Numbered from the stretch's first letter, positions 36,709-49,556 are shown. The stretch is DNA of 64,000 nucleotides from Immersiella caudata (GCA_030512335.1 JAULSU010000001.1:5890001-5954000), one strand, 5' to 3'. The notes: a model not told the origin generated them from the sequence alone. Program-made: numbers and translations.

Positions 36709-38355
36709 TTAACCCTTGTAAGGCGAAGGGCCGACCATGAGCTCAGGTCGGACGAGCTCGTCAAATTCCTCCTCGGTCAGCGCCTTGAGCTCCAGAGCAC
36801 TTTGCTTGAGTGTCAAGCCCTTCTTGTGCGCGTTCTTAGCGACCTTGCTCGCCATGTCGTAGCCAATCTTAGGATTCAGGCAGGTGACGAGCATCAGACT
36901 ATAACATTGTTAGACAACAGGCCGGCAGACATTTGAAAGCGCGGCAACTTACGACTCCTTCATAATGCTGGAGATCTTCTCCTCATTCGCCTGGAGGCCC
37001 ACCACCAAGTTCTTCTCGAAGCTCCGCATGCCATCCGCCAGCAGGCGAACACTGTGCAGCAGGTTGCGGATCATGAGGGGCTTGTAGACATTTAGCTCAA
37101 ACTGACCGTTCATGCCGCCGATGCTGCACGCCACGTTGTTGCCCATGACCTGAGCGCACACCATGGTGAGTGCCTCGCACTGGGTCGGGTTGACCTTTCC
37201 AGGCATGATGGAACTGCCGGGCTCATTCTCAGGAAGGTTGAGCTCGCCAAGGCCGCACCTGGGGCCGCTGCCAAGGTAGCGGATATCCTGGGCAATCTTG
37301 GTGAGCGAGCCAGCCACGGTGTTCAGGCTGCCGTGGGCCTGGACAATGGCATCGTGGGCGGCCAGCGCCTCAAACTTGTTCGGAGCGGTCTTGAACTGGG
37401 TGCCTGTCATCTTGGTGACTTCCTCCGCGATGGCCTCGGCGAAGCCCTCAAATGTGTTGATGCCGGTACCGACAGCGGTACCGCCCTGGGCCAGGAGACG
37501 CAGGTCAGGCAGTGTGCTCTCGACGCGCTTGATGCTGGCATCGAGCTGAGCAACGTAGCCGCTGAACTCTTGGGCCAGGGTGAGCGGGGTGGCGTCTTGA
37601 AGATGGGTACGTCCGATCTTGATGATCTTCTTGGCCTCAAACTCGTCAACCTTGGCCTGCAGGGCGTTGCGCAAGCTGTGCAGTGCGGGGAGGAGCTCGC
37701 CCTCGATCTCGAGGACGGCGGCAATGTGCATGACGGTCGGGAAGGTGTCGTTAGATGATGCGGAACGGTTGACGTGGTCGTTGGGGTGCACCGGCTTCTT
37801 GGAGCCCATGGTGCCGCCGAGGATCTCGATAGCGCGGTTGCTGATGACCTCGTTGGCATTCATGTTGGACTGGGTGCCCGAACCGGTCTGCCAGACGACG
37901 AGGGGGAAGTGGTCGAGGAGCTTGAGGTCGGCGACCTCCTTTGCGGCCTGCTGGATGGCAGCGCCAATCTTAGGGTCCAGGCCGTAGCGCATGTTGACCG
38001 TAGCCGCAGCGCCCTTGAGGATGCCGAACGCCCTCACAATCGGTGGTGGCATGCGGTCCTGGGGCTGGTTGATCTTGAAGTTCTCGAGGGAACGCTCCGT
38101 CTGGGCGCCCCAGTACTTGTCGGCGGGGACCTGGATCTTGCCAAAGGCATCGCTCTCGGTTCTGGTGCTGGTAGCCATTCTCGTAGCGGTGGCGTGGAAA
38201 TGCCGTTGCGATTGTTGCGGCTTGGAGACGTTATGTGCGGGGGACGAAAGAGGAGAGACCGTTCGACATGTGCTCAGCGCCCTCGTGGCAACCCTCGGCT
38301 CAACGAACACCCTCCGAGCTGCCGGCTCGGCGACGCACAGCGCTGATCGAAGCAT
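36709..38355 (-). CDS. fum1: Fumarate hydratase (class II fumarase)
   Basis: Interconverts fumarate and malate in the TCA cycle; eukaryotic class II fumarases occur in mitochondria and cytosol. Two exons, 36953-38355 and 36709-36898, with a 54-base intron; the product is 530 aa. The first about 59 residues are basic and Ser/Arg-rich without acids (MLRSALCVAEPAARRVFVEP onward), a mitochondrial presequence. The mature enzyme starts near ATSTRTESDAFGKIQVP. A second in-frame Met at residue 60 lies at this boundary and could start a cytosolic form. The family signature GSSIMPGKVNP is near residue 380. Other catalytic-region motifs are TGSGTQSNMNANEV and GRTHLQDATPLTLAQE. Exon 2 carries the C-terminal domain starting LMLVTCLNPKIGYD. 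No oddities; identity is secure. Confidence 0.96.
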
Positions 38356-40024
38356 GTCGGAAGGTGACGTTGACTCGCTAACCAGCTAGACGGTGGAGGA
38401 CAGATGAAGTAGGCGGTACCAGGCTAGGAGGCACTAAAGAGAGGTCAATTGGATGGATGCAGAGGAGGAGCGGTTGTCAGATGGGTGGAACATGCACGCG
38501 CTGCGAGGAGAGTCGGATTATTGACAAGAGGGTCAAGTAAGGATAGAAAGCAACGGACGACAAAATGACGCTCAACCGACAATTTTGTCGCAACGACAAG
38601 AAAAGTTTCCCCAACTGCCTCAATCAATCCGGAGAGCTTGGCTAGCCCCGGTGGGTCCCGATTTGACCCCTCCCCCCAGCAAGCTCTGGCCAACCGTCGT
38701 CGTTTCCCAACTTCATGGTGGGTCTCACAACCGCATCCCCGTGTCCCTCAGATTTTTCGTGCCGAAGTTCGACCCGGTGCTTTCATGCCCTTCCTTGGCG
38801 CGGTACTGAGACCGGTATATTACATCTCGATGCTAACATCGATCGCGGAGACTGTGGTCGGCTGTTGCGCTCTCTCTCTAGCTATGTGTTTGGAGGCTTA
38901 AGAGCTTCAACGACAGCCTGAGTCTAAGCTCCCGCCAGATGCGTCATTGCAGGGCTGAGCAACAAGCCTTCTGCAATGTCACTCTTGCTCAGTAGTCCCC
39001 AGAAATCTCCCTTCCCCTCGTCTGGACGTCAACTACGTGGGTACCCGCAATATGCCGGTACACTGGCATGTTTCATAGAACGCGGAAGAAGAGTATTGCT
39101 GGAAGACATACCGTGTGAAATTCGCCAACCCCTTTTCACTGTAAACAAGCAGCAGCAGGCTGAGTGATAGCTGTAGTAACCCACCCTGGCAGTAGGTACT
39201 GAAAATCTTGTTAAAGTATTTTCAAGATCCAGATCATCCCGGGATTCATGAACTTGAAATACGGATTACTCAGAACCCCCAGCGGAAAGTGAAGAGAATT
39301 TCCGCATAATTATAGCCTCGGGTGAGGGTAATGGGGTGTCGCTCTACGAACCCACTTGGAAGGTTTGCTAGGTCACTGCCATGCCATGAAGAGGGAAAAC
39401 TGATATTATCTAACTCGACCATTATTCGTCATCGCGATTACTATACTGACAATATCTGGGACAATCCTTGTCCATGGGTATCTACCGTGAAGAAACCGCC
39501 CAGCCGCAAGTATTTACTCGAACCAACTCTCCTCGATCCAGTACCATAAACTCATCAAGGGTAAGAAGTCAACCCAGCATTCAAAACGCCGCCAATTCGT
39601 CCAGCAGACATCTCCATCGTCCCAGAACTGTCGGACGGTCCAACCAATGTCCCATCCAAACTCGTCGCAATCGTTTCGCTTTTCCTAGAAAACCAAGCGA
39701 TACTTGAGTCGTCAAAAACCAAGGCCAAGATTCTCATTAGTGACAAAATCCTTAGGGAAACTGAAGTCTTAGTTGTGCTGAAAAGGAGTGCGCGATTCCG
39801 CCGAGCTATAATATTTCCCGCATGAAAAACCATGCCGTCAAAGCCGCCATGAAATGCTGTTGGGAAGTCGTATCATTTTTTTTTAGCGCCAGTGGCCCTG
39901 AGCCATAGCTCACAGCCAAAACCGGTGAATGCTATCGCCAGCTAGGAGGAGAGGAGTTTCTCTGATGTCTCTACCGAGAACAACGGCAGGAATTAGCTGG
40001 ACGGTGCGGGCCGGAATTGATGCA
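38356..40024. other. Promoter of fumarase and 3' flank of the kinase gene
   Basis: From about 39170 to 40000 the DNA is more AT-rich than the surrounding genes. A frame at 39555-39833 (-) is unsupported. I see no RNA gene or repeat. Confidence 0.5.
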
Positions 40025-43000
40025 TCAAGAGTTCAGTGTCTTGATCATCATCTCGGTCTTCCGCTTATCGGTGACCAGCAAGCCCCGTGAGGTGAACGCG
40101 CGGTTGATGTAGTCAACAGTCTTGTTGAAGCTGCTTGCGGCGCCCTTCTCTTGGGTGAAGCGCGCAATGGCGAGATGGCCACGTCTTCCATGCTCAATGA
40201 CGGTCATTATTTCGACCGCAAAGGAGACTTCCTTCATGTTGAAGTCTAAAGACTCCGCGTCAGAACTTGATCCTCATCACAAAGAGTAGACACAATAACT
40301 TACAGTTCTTCGGACCGACTCTGGCAAACACGATGTTCCGATCCTTGTCGACCTCGACATCCCGAATGCCATGGCGGCGCCACTCTCGCAGCAGGATAGC
40401 AATCTCCTGCCTCGCCCGACGTTTCGGCAAGGTGAAACACAAGTAGCGCATGGCAGGCTTAACTCGAAAGAGACGAGCCAGCCAGTTCTGGTGAACTTCG
40501 ATCTTGCGAACGCTATGGGTACTTGAACCACTGTGTTCATCATCGTCCTGCCAAATCGCGACACTGGACCGGTTGGCGTCAACCTTCGTTTTGGCATTCT
40601 TACCTCGCTTGCGATTCACTGTGATCGGCATGCTGTCGTCAGGGCCAATGTCATCCGGATCAGAATCTAATGCGAAAGGTCAGCAATTGTTGTATCGGTG
40701 ATAACTATTGTTACCGAATAATAGGGGCATCTGAATAGGACCTACCCAAGATGGACATTTCGATACGCGGCTCGTTCTTGGTTGCATTTTTCCACTTTGG
40801 AAACGACAGTCGGAATCCTTTCTTCTTGTTCGCTGTCTGCGAAGCATCTGCAGCACTTTTTTTGACATCATCTGCAAAATCGCTCTGATCATACGAAATC
40901 GAACTCTTCTCTGTCGCAGTTGCGAAACTAGGGTTTCTGGTGTCCTCTTTCGAGGTCCGGCGGAACCAAGAAGCGACTCTCGCTTTGGGGCGGTCACCGG
41001 CAGTCTCTCCCTCGCCACGTTTTTGGGTCTCTAATCCAGCCGAAGCGGTGGTGGTGCCGCTCTGGCCCGAGATCTTTCGCACATTAAGGGGCTCTGGAAC
41101 TGGTCCTGAACCTGCGCCATTTCTCGAAATCTTTCGCACATTCAAAGGCTCCGGAACTGGAATCGGGCTATCGGCGGGCGAGTGGACGACGCGAATTGTG
41201 CGGTCGTGCGGGCCGTAATGCATGAGACCCTGGTTGTCTACCGCTGCGATGGGCGTATTCGGCGAGTTGAGACTCGCTCTACTGCGGTTGCGCTCATTCT
41301 CGTAAATGGACGGGAGACCGCGTGGGGGTTTTGGGAATAGTGAGTAAAGCGGCTCAGAAACAGTGCGGCGGTCGGATGGCTGACGGAGCTTCAGCGGAAT
41401 GGGTTCAATATTCACAGCATCTCGGTTCCAAGTCGATGAAGCTGGCGTAATGGTCCCGATCGGGGTTGGTGGTAGTGGACGGTTATCCCAAGGCCGGGGC
41501 TTGGGCGTCGGGTCGAGACTGGAGAGTTCCAAGAGCCTCCCAGTCGAAAGCGTGCCAAGTGATATCGAGTACGGGGTCATCTCCCGAGAGTCCTCGTCTA
41601 CGCCAGTCTCGGAGAGGGCAAGGGAACTTTGGAAGGCCTTGTCGCAGTCTTCCGCAATTCGGTGTCCTAACATTTGGAGCTCTTCATTCCAGACGACACT
41701 CCTCTCTTGAGGCACCTCGGCATCCCTTGAAGGCTGCCCATGGTGGGGGTCAGCACCTGGGATTTCGGAGACTCCGGCTTGAGGGTCCGTGATGGATACG
41801 GCGCGCAGTCCGTTTGTTGCGATCTCGTCGACCTTACCAACCGAGGCGATTTGCTCCGGCTCATGGCTGTGGCGACTTCCACCACGCTGCCCGCTGCTGC
41901 TTCGGATGCTCGAGAAATCAACGCCTCGCTTCCCCCGAGAGCTTAGCACAGGGTGAGGGGTACTGCGAAAGCTCCGAATAGAGTTCATGGTACCATAGGG
42001 TGACCTCACATGGCTCGCTGTGGTGCCAGTTCTCTGGGAATTCATTCGGCGCCTCCCGCGGAACGAGCTTCCTACAGTCTTGTACGAGTGATATGAACGA
42101 GACATGACTGGAAACTTGGAGGTAGTACCAGTCTCACTATCCTCACGATGAACCGTGATCTTGGCGTGGCTGACTTGAGAGGCACAGGTCTGCAGGTTGC
42201 GGGAAGCATTGTACGGATCGTAGCTGTATACTGTGCCGCTGTCGTCCACCTCAGGAACATTGGAAATGACGGTGAACTTAGTCACGTTCTTCCCTTGTCC
42301 ATTGCGGCCCGAATGGGTGAACTCGCATGTTGCGATGCGCTTTTTCCAGTTGGGGGGCTTCAGGTGATGGATATCGCTCTTGGAGATAGGCACATTGTTG
42401 TTGTAGTTCTCTAGCTGTGCTTCTCGGTGGTTGTAAAGGAGCCAGTAGAACAGCTTTTGGTCATTTGCTCTGCAAAGTTCGTGTCAGTTCAGTAGATCGC
42501 GATACATGCTATATGTGAAACTCACCCATCATCTGCAAGCCTCTCCTTCAGCTTTTGCTCCGGAACGGAATGCCAGAGAGCTGTCATCTGCCGCAGAATT
42601 TGGGCGTCTACTTCGTGTTCTGGAACTGCCTGGAGGTTTGAGTTGCGCAAGGCATCTTGTGGTAAGCTTTCCCAGGTGTGATATTCGTCCAGGTAATTGT
42701 ATTTCTTGATCAGAGCATGCTTCCACATCTGACTCATGTTGATGCGATGGGCAGGCTCAGTGACAAGAATCCTACCGATCAGATTCTGAGCATCGGCGCT
42801 GAAGAATCGCGGCATTTTGTACTGGGCTCGCTTTGCCTTGTTGAGCATAACGTTGAGATCCTCATCATCAAAGGGCAGGCGACCAGCTAGCATGGCATAG
42901 AGGATGACACCCATACTCCAAATGTCGACGGCAGATCCCTTGTAAAACTGGTGCTTGAGCAGCTCCGGGGCTGCGTAATGCGGACTGCCGCAAGCGGTTT

Positions 43001-43993
43001 GCAGCCGATGGGTAGAAGTTTGGTGGAGGGCGGCCATGCCAAAGTCCGCGATCTTGACTTGGCCATTGTCCTTTAGCAAAATATTCTCGGGCTTCAAGTC
43101 TCGATGGCAGATGTTGAGCGAGTGGCAGTACTCGAGAGCGCTCATAATCTGTCGGAAGTAGAAAATAGCCTCCTCTTCACGGAGCTTGCCGTTCCAGTTG
43201 ATGAACCCGAACATATCTCCCTTCTCGACGTACTCAGTCACCATATAGCTTTGCATATGTCAGCGGGTTGATCTCTTCACTCAAAACTTCGAAAGGCCAC
43301 CTACATCTCCTGCCGGTTCTCCCATATATCCAAAAGCTGGATGATATTGGGATGTTGGATAAGCTTGAGGATAGCCACCTCACGCTCAATTGCCAGAGGC
43401 ATCCTCCGTACACCACCATCTGCGCCCGTCATCGACTTTCGGTGATCGTAGCTGTCCAGGTTCGCCAAGCTACTAGCCTGGTTCAGATGCGCGGTGCTCT
43501 TCGAAACGATCTTGACTGCCACCAACTGCTGGTTGACACGATGTCTAGCGAGGCGGACACGCGCCGAGGAACCCTGACCCAATGTCTTGCCCAGCTCCCA
43601 TGGTCCGATGATTGTCTTGGGCTCTCGCCGCTTGAGCAAACTTGAGGGGTTCTGCTGCGAGTATTGTGAGGTGTGTTGGGAATCGTAAGTCTCATGGGAG
43701 TCTTGCGTGGTTGCGGGCGGGCGGGGATTGACGGGCACTGGTATTGAGCTTGGAGCTGCAGCTGACTGCGAACGGCTCGCGGTCCGTTCAGTGGGAGGCT
43801 GCAGAGCGCTGATCGAAACCGGGCTCGAGATTCCTCGAGCATGAGCTTTTTGTGTTGCGAGAGAGTTGCTGGAGGTCTCAATGCGCGATGGGCGGCCCAT
43901 TGCCGCAACAGTCGCGCTATTGACCCGCTCTGTCGCATCCCCCAAGGGCTGGCGCACAATGGGGATGCGGACGGTCCTGCTCCGTTGCTCCAT
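40025..43993 (-). CDS. Gin4/Nim1-type serine/threonine kinase (cell-cycle and septin-associated)
   Basis: A CAMK-group kinase of the Nim1/Gin4/Hsl1/Cdr2 family, which links septin or cortical organisation to mitotic entry. Five exons: 43305-43993, 42526-43248, 40746-42469, 40304-40666 and 40025-40245; introns are 56, 56, 79 and 58 bases. The product is 1239 aa. The kinase domain starts near residue 131: glycine loop LGQGSSARV, ATP lysine K161 in VAVK, catalytic HRDLKPEN with D280, DFG with D298, then GSPHYAAPE. It continues to about residue 430, followed by a short helical segment. Residues of about 470-1046 are disordered and Ser/Pro-rich, with two copies of PVPEPLNVRKIS at 41080-41170. The C-terminal exons encode an alpha/beta region like the KA1 membrane-binding domain (HQNWLARLFRVKPAMRYLC and FNMKEVSFAVEIMTVIEHG). 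I start at the first in-frame ATG. Which of the family members it is orthologous to is not resolved. Confidence 0.92.
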
Positions 43994-45137
43994 GTTGACA
44001 ATTGGCTCAGCGAGCTTCTCAATCACGCATCATGAGAATCTAAGCCAACGGAGGAACTAAATTCAAGGCTCGGGGGCGCAACGGAGAGAACCAAACCAAG
44101 TGCTGAGCCCCAGAGGAAGGTGGGTTGTGGATGGAGAGGAGGTAGAAGGAGCGAGGAACTCTTGAGTGTGAGCGGTAGACTCGGTGGCCGATAGGAATGC
44201 AAAAAGTGCCTTGGTCGAGCTGTGCGATCAAAACAACTGACATTGGCCAAAGCGCCTTTGCGATTGTTTTGTTGACTTTGGATGGGATGAAATGAAACTA
44301 CGAGACAGCGGGGGATCTCGGGAGCGCAGAGGAATGAAGTAGGAGCGCAAGGTGCCTGACACCACAGGGCCCGGTTTTACTCTCCGCAAGAAAATCTCAG
44401 CTCCGCAAGCCGTGTTCCGGATCAGTTTGCAAGTAAACTATTGCTGAGATGCTCTGCGGGCGATGCGATCACAGGGCGCAGAGATGTTGGTGCACCACGG
44501 GTCACCCATCTGAGGCGGCATGATGGGACGCGAAGGAAAAAGGGGGTCAAAACAAACGATTCACTTGGGCCAACCTACGCAACATCACCAGGCTGCGCGA
44601 CACATGGCCACCCGGCGAGTTGGTTTACTCTTGCCACCATCTTCCCAAGTCGAAACTTCAAGAGCCGTGATGGGGTGACTTTCTGTCTCAAACAAACGCG
44701 GCGCCCATCCCAGGCTTCGGAATGCGTTGCCCGTTGCCATGGGGAGCGAGGGAGACTGTTCACTGGCTTGCAGTGCAGTGCGCGAGTCAATAGAGAGGGG
44801 AAAGGCACGCCGGTACATGCTGAGTATCACGGGAAAACAGAAAGGGGTTTTCACGACATTCCAGTCCTACTGGCTTGTGTGGGTGCCTAGAGCATGGTGA
44901 TGGGAGTTGCATTTGCCGTCTGTCGTGCTTGCCGCATCTGTTTGAACGCACGTGACTGCGGGTTAGCCCCACTTGCTTAATTGAGACGCGTCGCGTTTAC
45001 TTCTTCTTTCACCTGCTTTTCCTTTTGCCGCTCTATTTCGGCCAACTTTGTCCTGTACCTCGATATACGTGCGGAAACTTGGCGGAGGGAGGCCTTTCCG
45101 TTGCCTCCCAGTGCCGCCAGCTTTTTTCCCCGCAAAA
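43994..45137. other. Divergent promoter region of the kinase and SMC5
   Basis: A minimal upstream frame of the kinase leader (ATG ATG CGT GAT TGA) lies at 44019-44033 on the minus strand. Nothing else gene-like is seen; the frame at 44441-44890 (+) is unsupported. Confidence 0.55.
44019..44033 (-). promoter_or_regulatory. Minimal uORF (4 codons) before the kinase gene
   Basis: Two adjacent ATG codons, then CGT GAT TGA, ending 25 bases before the kinase start at 43993. If the transcript begins upstream of it, ribosomes must bypass or reinitiate after it. The sequence is seen directly; its effect is inferred. Confidence 0.45.
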
Positions 45138-48100
45138 ATGCTGATACGAAACCATCATGGGACCGGCTCCCGCAGCAGCAACGACGGAGCCAAGTTGCTG
45201 AGCTCCTGTCCCAACCTAGACAACGACGTCTTCAGCAGCTTGAGTCTCCGAGGCGGCGATGGCTCTTCAGGCGCCGAAAGCGATGTCAAGCACGAATTAT
45301 CCGACGACGAGCCGCAACGTACTCGACATCGGAGAGGGGCGCGAGGCGGGGCTTTAGCCAGACCGACAAACGGAACGTCTCCCGATGATTTTCAACCTGG
45401 TGCAATCGTGCGAGTAAAGCTCACGAACTTTGTCACATACGAGAAAGCCGAATTTTTGCTCGGCCCCCATCTGAACATGGTCATCGGCCCAAACGGGACG
45501 GGGAAAAGTTCATTGGTCTGCGCCATTTGTTTGGGTCTGGGCTACCCCTCGAGCGTGTTGGGCCGCGCGAGCGCCTTCGGCGACTTCGTGAAACATGGAA
45601 AGGACGAAGCGGAAATTGAGATGGAACTTCAGCGGAAACCTCGGGATCGCGAAAATTACGTGGTCGGGCTTACCATTATACGGGAGAGCAACAGCCGCAG
45701 GTTTACTTTGAACGGGTCAAGCGTGCCTGTCAAGGAGATTCAAAGGCTCATGAAGGAGCTCAGGATACAAATCGACAACCTTTGTCAATTTCTTCCTCAG
45801 GACAAGGTTGCCGAGTTCGCTGGCCTCACTCCAGTCGAGCTCCTCGAGAAGACTCTTCACGCGGCCGCTGCTCCTGAAATGATCGAGTGGCAGAGAGAGT
45901 TAAAAGAAGACTTCGCGGCACAAAAGGAGGCCGAACGTAATGCGGAGCAGACTAGGGAGCAGTTGCGCAAGATGGAGGCGCGCCAACAGGTTCTCCAAGC
46001 CGATGTTGAGAAAATCCAGGAGCGGAAAGTCGTGCAGCAAACGATAGAAAAGCTTGAGGCAATTCATCTGGTACTTCAGTACAGCGAAGCTCGAGCAGCC
46101 TACACGGCGGTGAAGAGAAGGCAAAAAGAAGCAATGCTGGAGCAGAAGTGCCTCGAAGAAAGTTCCCAGCCGTCCCTTCTGGCCGTGAACCGGAAGCAAA
46201 AATACGAGGCTAGGATCAAAAGTGCTGTTCAAGCAAGAGAGGCTGCGCTGAAAGCTGCGGAGATTGCCGCCAGTCGCGCCTTGGCGGTGGTTGATGGGGC
46301 CGAGAGCAAGTCTCACGAACTTCAAGCGAGCCACGAAGCCGAGCTCAAGAATCTCAACTCGAAAAAGCAGGAGCTGGGCAAGATCCGAAGAAAGGTCACT
46401 GAGTTTGAAGCCCAGCTCAAGCAAGCGCCCAAGGCGTTTGATGCGGCGGACTGGAATCGAAGAATTGTTCGTTCGACCCCCCCTTCATCTTATATCGCAG
46501 TCAACTGACAACTTGGCAGCGAGAGCAGGAACACCTAGAACGCGAGAAGGGAAACGATGCCGCAGATATTGACCGAGAATTGCAAAGGGTGAAAACCCTA
46601 GGCATAACAAAAAAAAACGAGATGCAAGCGGTTGAACGCAAGATCAGGGAGCTTGACTCGAAGGAGGGCCAGATCCTCAACCGCGTACAGCAGAAGTCGC
46701 CCGAAGTTGCTAAAGGGTGGGAATGGCTGAAGGATCACCAAGACGAGTTCGAGAAGCCCGTGTTTGGGCCCCCGGTCCTCAGTTGCACTGTTAAAAACCC
46801 CGCCTACTCGGATCTGGTTCAGTCGACGTTGGCCCCGGGAGATATGCTCTGTTTTACTGCCCAGACGAAGGACGACCACAAAAAGTTGAGCGCCAAGTTT
46901 TACAATGACCTAAATATCTCGGTCACAATTCGGACCTGCGTCAAGCCTCTCAGATCTTACCAGCCACCAGTCCCCAGGGACCATCTCAGTCGGCTCGGGT
47001 TCGATGGTTACGTCCTGGACTATCTGGAAGGGCCGGGGCCAGTGCTAGCCATGCTCTGTTCCGAAAAGAAAATCCATGCATCAGCGGTGTCGCTAAAAGA
47101 TATCACCAGCGACCAGCATGAACAGGTTATCCAAGAGGAGAAGATCAACCAGTTTGCTTGCGGTGACAGGGCTTGTCGCATAACGCGACGCAGAGAGTAC
47201 GGCCCAAGTGGAGTCACTACGAGGATCGATCGGGTCAAATCCGGACAATGGTGGACAGACCAGCCTCCTGACCAGAGCTACAAGAGGGAGCTTCAACAGA
47301 AACACACTGCGATAAGCAACGAGGTCCAAGATTTGATGGCCGAATACAAACTCCAGAGGGCAAACCAAGAGGCGTTGCAGAGAGACAAAAAGGAAATTGG
47401 GAACAAAGTTGTACGGCTATGGACTCTCCCTACTCCTCCTCCTCCTCCTCAAGTTACGTCCTGCTAATAATCCCCCGGTAGATGCTTCTAAGAGAGCAGA
47501 AAAGCGAGCTGCAAGTGGAGTTCAACAGGCACCAGTCTCTACCGGACAAGATAGGTATGGACCTTTGGTCAATCACCGTCGAGAGTCTCTATTGACATGT
47601 TGGGTAGCAACGGCGACAGTGGCCGCGCAGAAGGTAGAACAAGAGCTTCAAGATTGCAAGCTTCGGCTACTTGAAATTCAGCAGAAGAAGGGACAGGTAA
47701 TTCTTGACAAAGCTCAAGCCGTCTTGCTTCACCAAAAGACACTGGGTGCCATCAGATCAGCCCATCACGCGTTGTTGGAGGCGCGACTTCTCCTCGTTGA
47801 AGCTCAGTCAGACGTCGCCCACCTAAAAGATAACAACTCAGAGATCGCGACGAAGTTGAATGATGGCAGAGAAGCACTGGCGGCGATCAAGGCGGAGTAT
47901 GCGCAGAGGAAGGATGAAGCAATGGGTTTCTACGAAAGGGTCGCATCTCTTCCAGAGGGCCAGGCCCAAAGGGTCGTAGATGAGTCCAGGGATCGGACAG
48001 CGGAGTCAATCTTCCAAGAGATGAGCGCGGAGCGTGCCAAGCTTGAGGTCATACAGGCCAACAACCCTCAAGCACTCGGGGAGTACGAGACATGGGGCCG

Positions 48101-48777
48101 GCGCATCGACCGGCACAGAACGGAGCATCAGAATCACGAAACCCAGCTTGCTGAGCTTACGCGGAAGATTGCTACGCTGCGTGCTCAGTGGGAGCCACGC
48201 GTGGACGAGCTCGTGGAGAAAATCAACGAGGCGTTTAGCTATAACTTTGAGCAGATCAGCTGCGCCGGAGAGGTTGGCGTTCACAAAGACGAAGACTTTG
48301 ACAAGTGGGCTATCGAGATCAGGGTTAAGTTTCGGTATGTTGCAGATGCTCCACCCGACGCCTAGTTGGCAGTTACACTGACCTCTTGGCTACAGCCAAG
48401 GCGAGACGCTGCAAAGGTTGGACCAACACCGGCAATCGGGCGGCGAGCGAGCCGTCTCGACGATCTTCTATCTCATGTCGTTGCAGTCAATGGCACAGGC
48501 GCCTTTCCGTGTCGTGGACGAAATCAACCAGGGCATGGATCCCCGTAACGAACGGATGGTTCATGAGCGGATGGTAGAGATCGCGTGTCGGGAACATACT
48601 AGCCAGTACTTCCTAATCACTCCCAAGCTGCTCTCGGGCCTGCGGTACGATGAGCGGATGAGAGTGCACACCATCGTCAGCGGTGAGTTTGTCGAAGAGA
48701 CGGCGACAGAAAAGATGAACTTTGGGAGGTTTGCCGGGATACGGCGGCAGGTCATGAGAAGGGTGCAGGCGCATTGA
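45138..48777 (+). CDS. smc5: SMC5, structural maintenance of chromosomes protein of the SMC5/6 complex
   Basis: SMC5 pairs with SMC6 in the complex that resolves recombination and replication intermediates. Five exons: 45138-46466, 46520-47410, 47482-47554, 47608-48334 and 48396-48777, joined product 1133 aa; introns are 53, 71, 53 and 61 bases. The start is the first ATG of the frame (MLIRNHHGTGSRSSNDG); upstream in-frame codons lack an ATG. After an acidic N-terminus come VRVKLTNFVTYEKAEFLLGP and the Walker A loop GPNGTGKSS at about residues 117-125. Two long coiled coils flank a hinge in exon 2 (PVFGPPVLSCTVKNPAY region). Exon 5 carries the ABC signature QSGGERAVSTIFYL near residue 1015 and Walker B FRVVDEINQGMDPRNERM near 1044, a run typical of SMC5. 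Introns 1 and 2 have weak donors (GTTCGT and GTACGG). Identity is secure; exon 3 (73 bases) is the least certain part. Confidence 0.93.
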
Positions 48778-49556
48778 CGAAAGTGGAGGCATTGTCTGTT
48801 GGTTGGTTTGATGGCGTTTTAGGGGGCATGATGAGAATGTCCAGCGATTACAACTATTCTCAGGACCGACGATACCAAGAGTTCCGACGAACAATGAACA
48901 TGGAGATGCATTTTGGCCAACTTAGACCCTTGGTGCCTGAACAGACTGTGCGTGACACTGACCATGTGAGGGAGGGACCAGATCCCATCACGGAGTCCGA
49001 ATCCAAGGTTCTAGTTATACCGATCCATCTCGAATCATATATCATCCCGCAGAGCCGCAAGGACCCAGTTACACCGAGCATGAAGTTGTACCTGCCACCA
49101 TCGATGGAAGTGGGGCAAGGGAACGTCATAGGGTGCCAAGAGCGGGAGCCTGCTGACACCGTGACAAGGGAGGTGCGACTACGTCATACCCCCACATCTC
49201 TGGGGTCGCGGGTTCGATGACTTCATCCCTCCATTGACCTTAGTTTGCCTTCGGCGGAATATTGTTACCCGCGAGGTGGCAGCGAGATAGATTGGTTGCA
49301 GAAAGCCTGGAGCAAAAGGCCCGTTGCACCTCGAGAGGGCAAAAAGTATCTATCATATTGAACCGAAAATGACTTGTTGATTCGAAGACATGTTTCGTGT
49401 AACAGCCGCGGCGGGCTCCGACTTGCCTGCCCGCCCGATAATATCATTGGTCTCGTTCTAAACCCCGCCATGATCGACACATCGGAAACGGAGGTCAAAT
49501 CGGTTGCTGATGCTGCTGCAAATTGAAAGGCACACGACCAGTGACGGTGCGCGGAC

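Noticed and set aside
43994..44026. Upstream extension of the kinase frame
   Set aside because: It begins with GTG; the first ATG is at 43993.
45048..45137. Upstream extension of the SMC5 frame
   Set aside because: The extension begins with TTG, not ATG; the ATG at 45138 in a good context is preferred.
49190..49220. tRNA T-arm-like stretch (GCGGGTTCGATG)
   Set aside because: No pairing of a T stem and no acceptor or D arm nearby.
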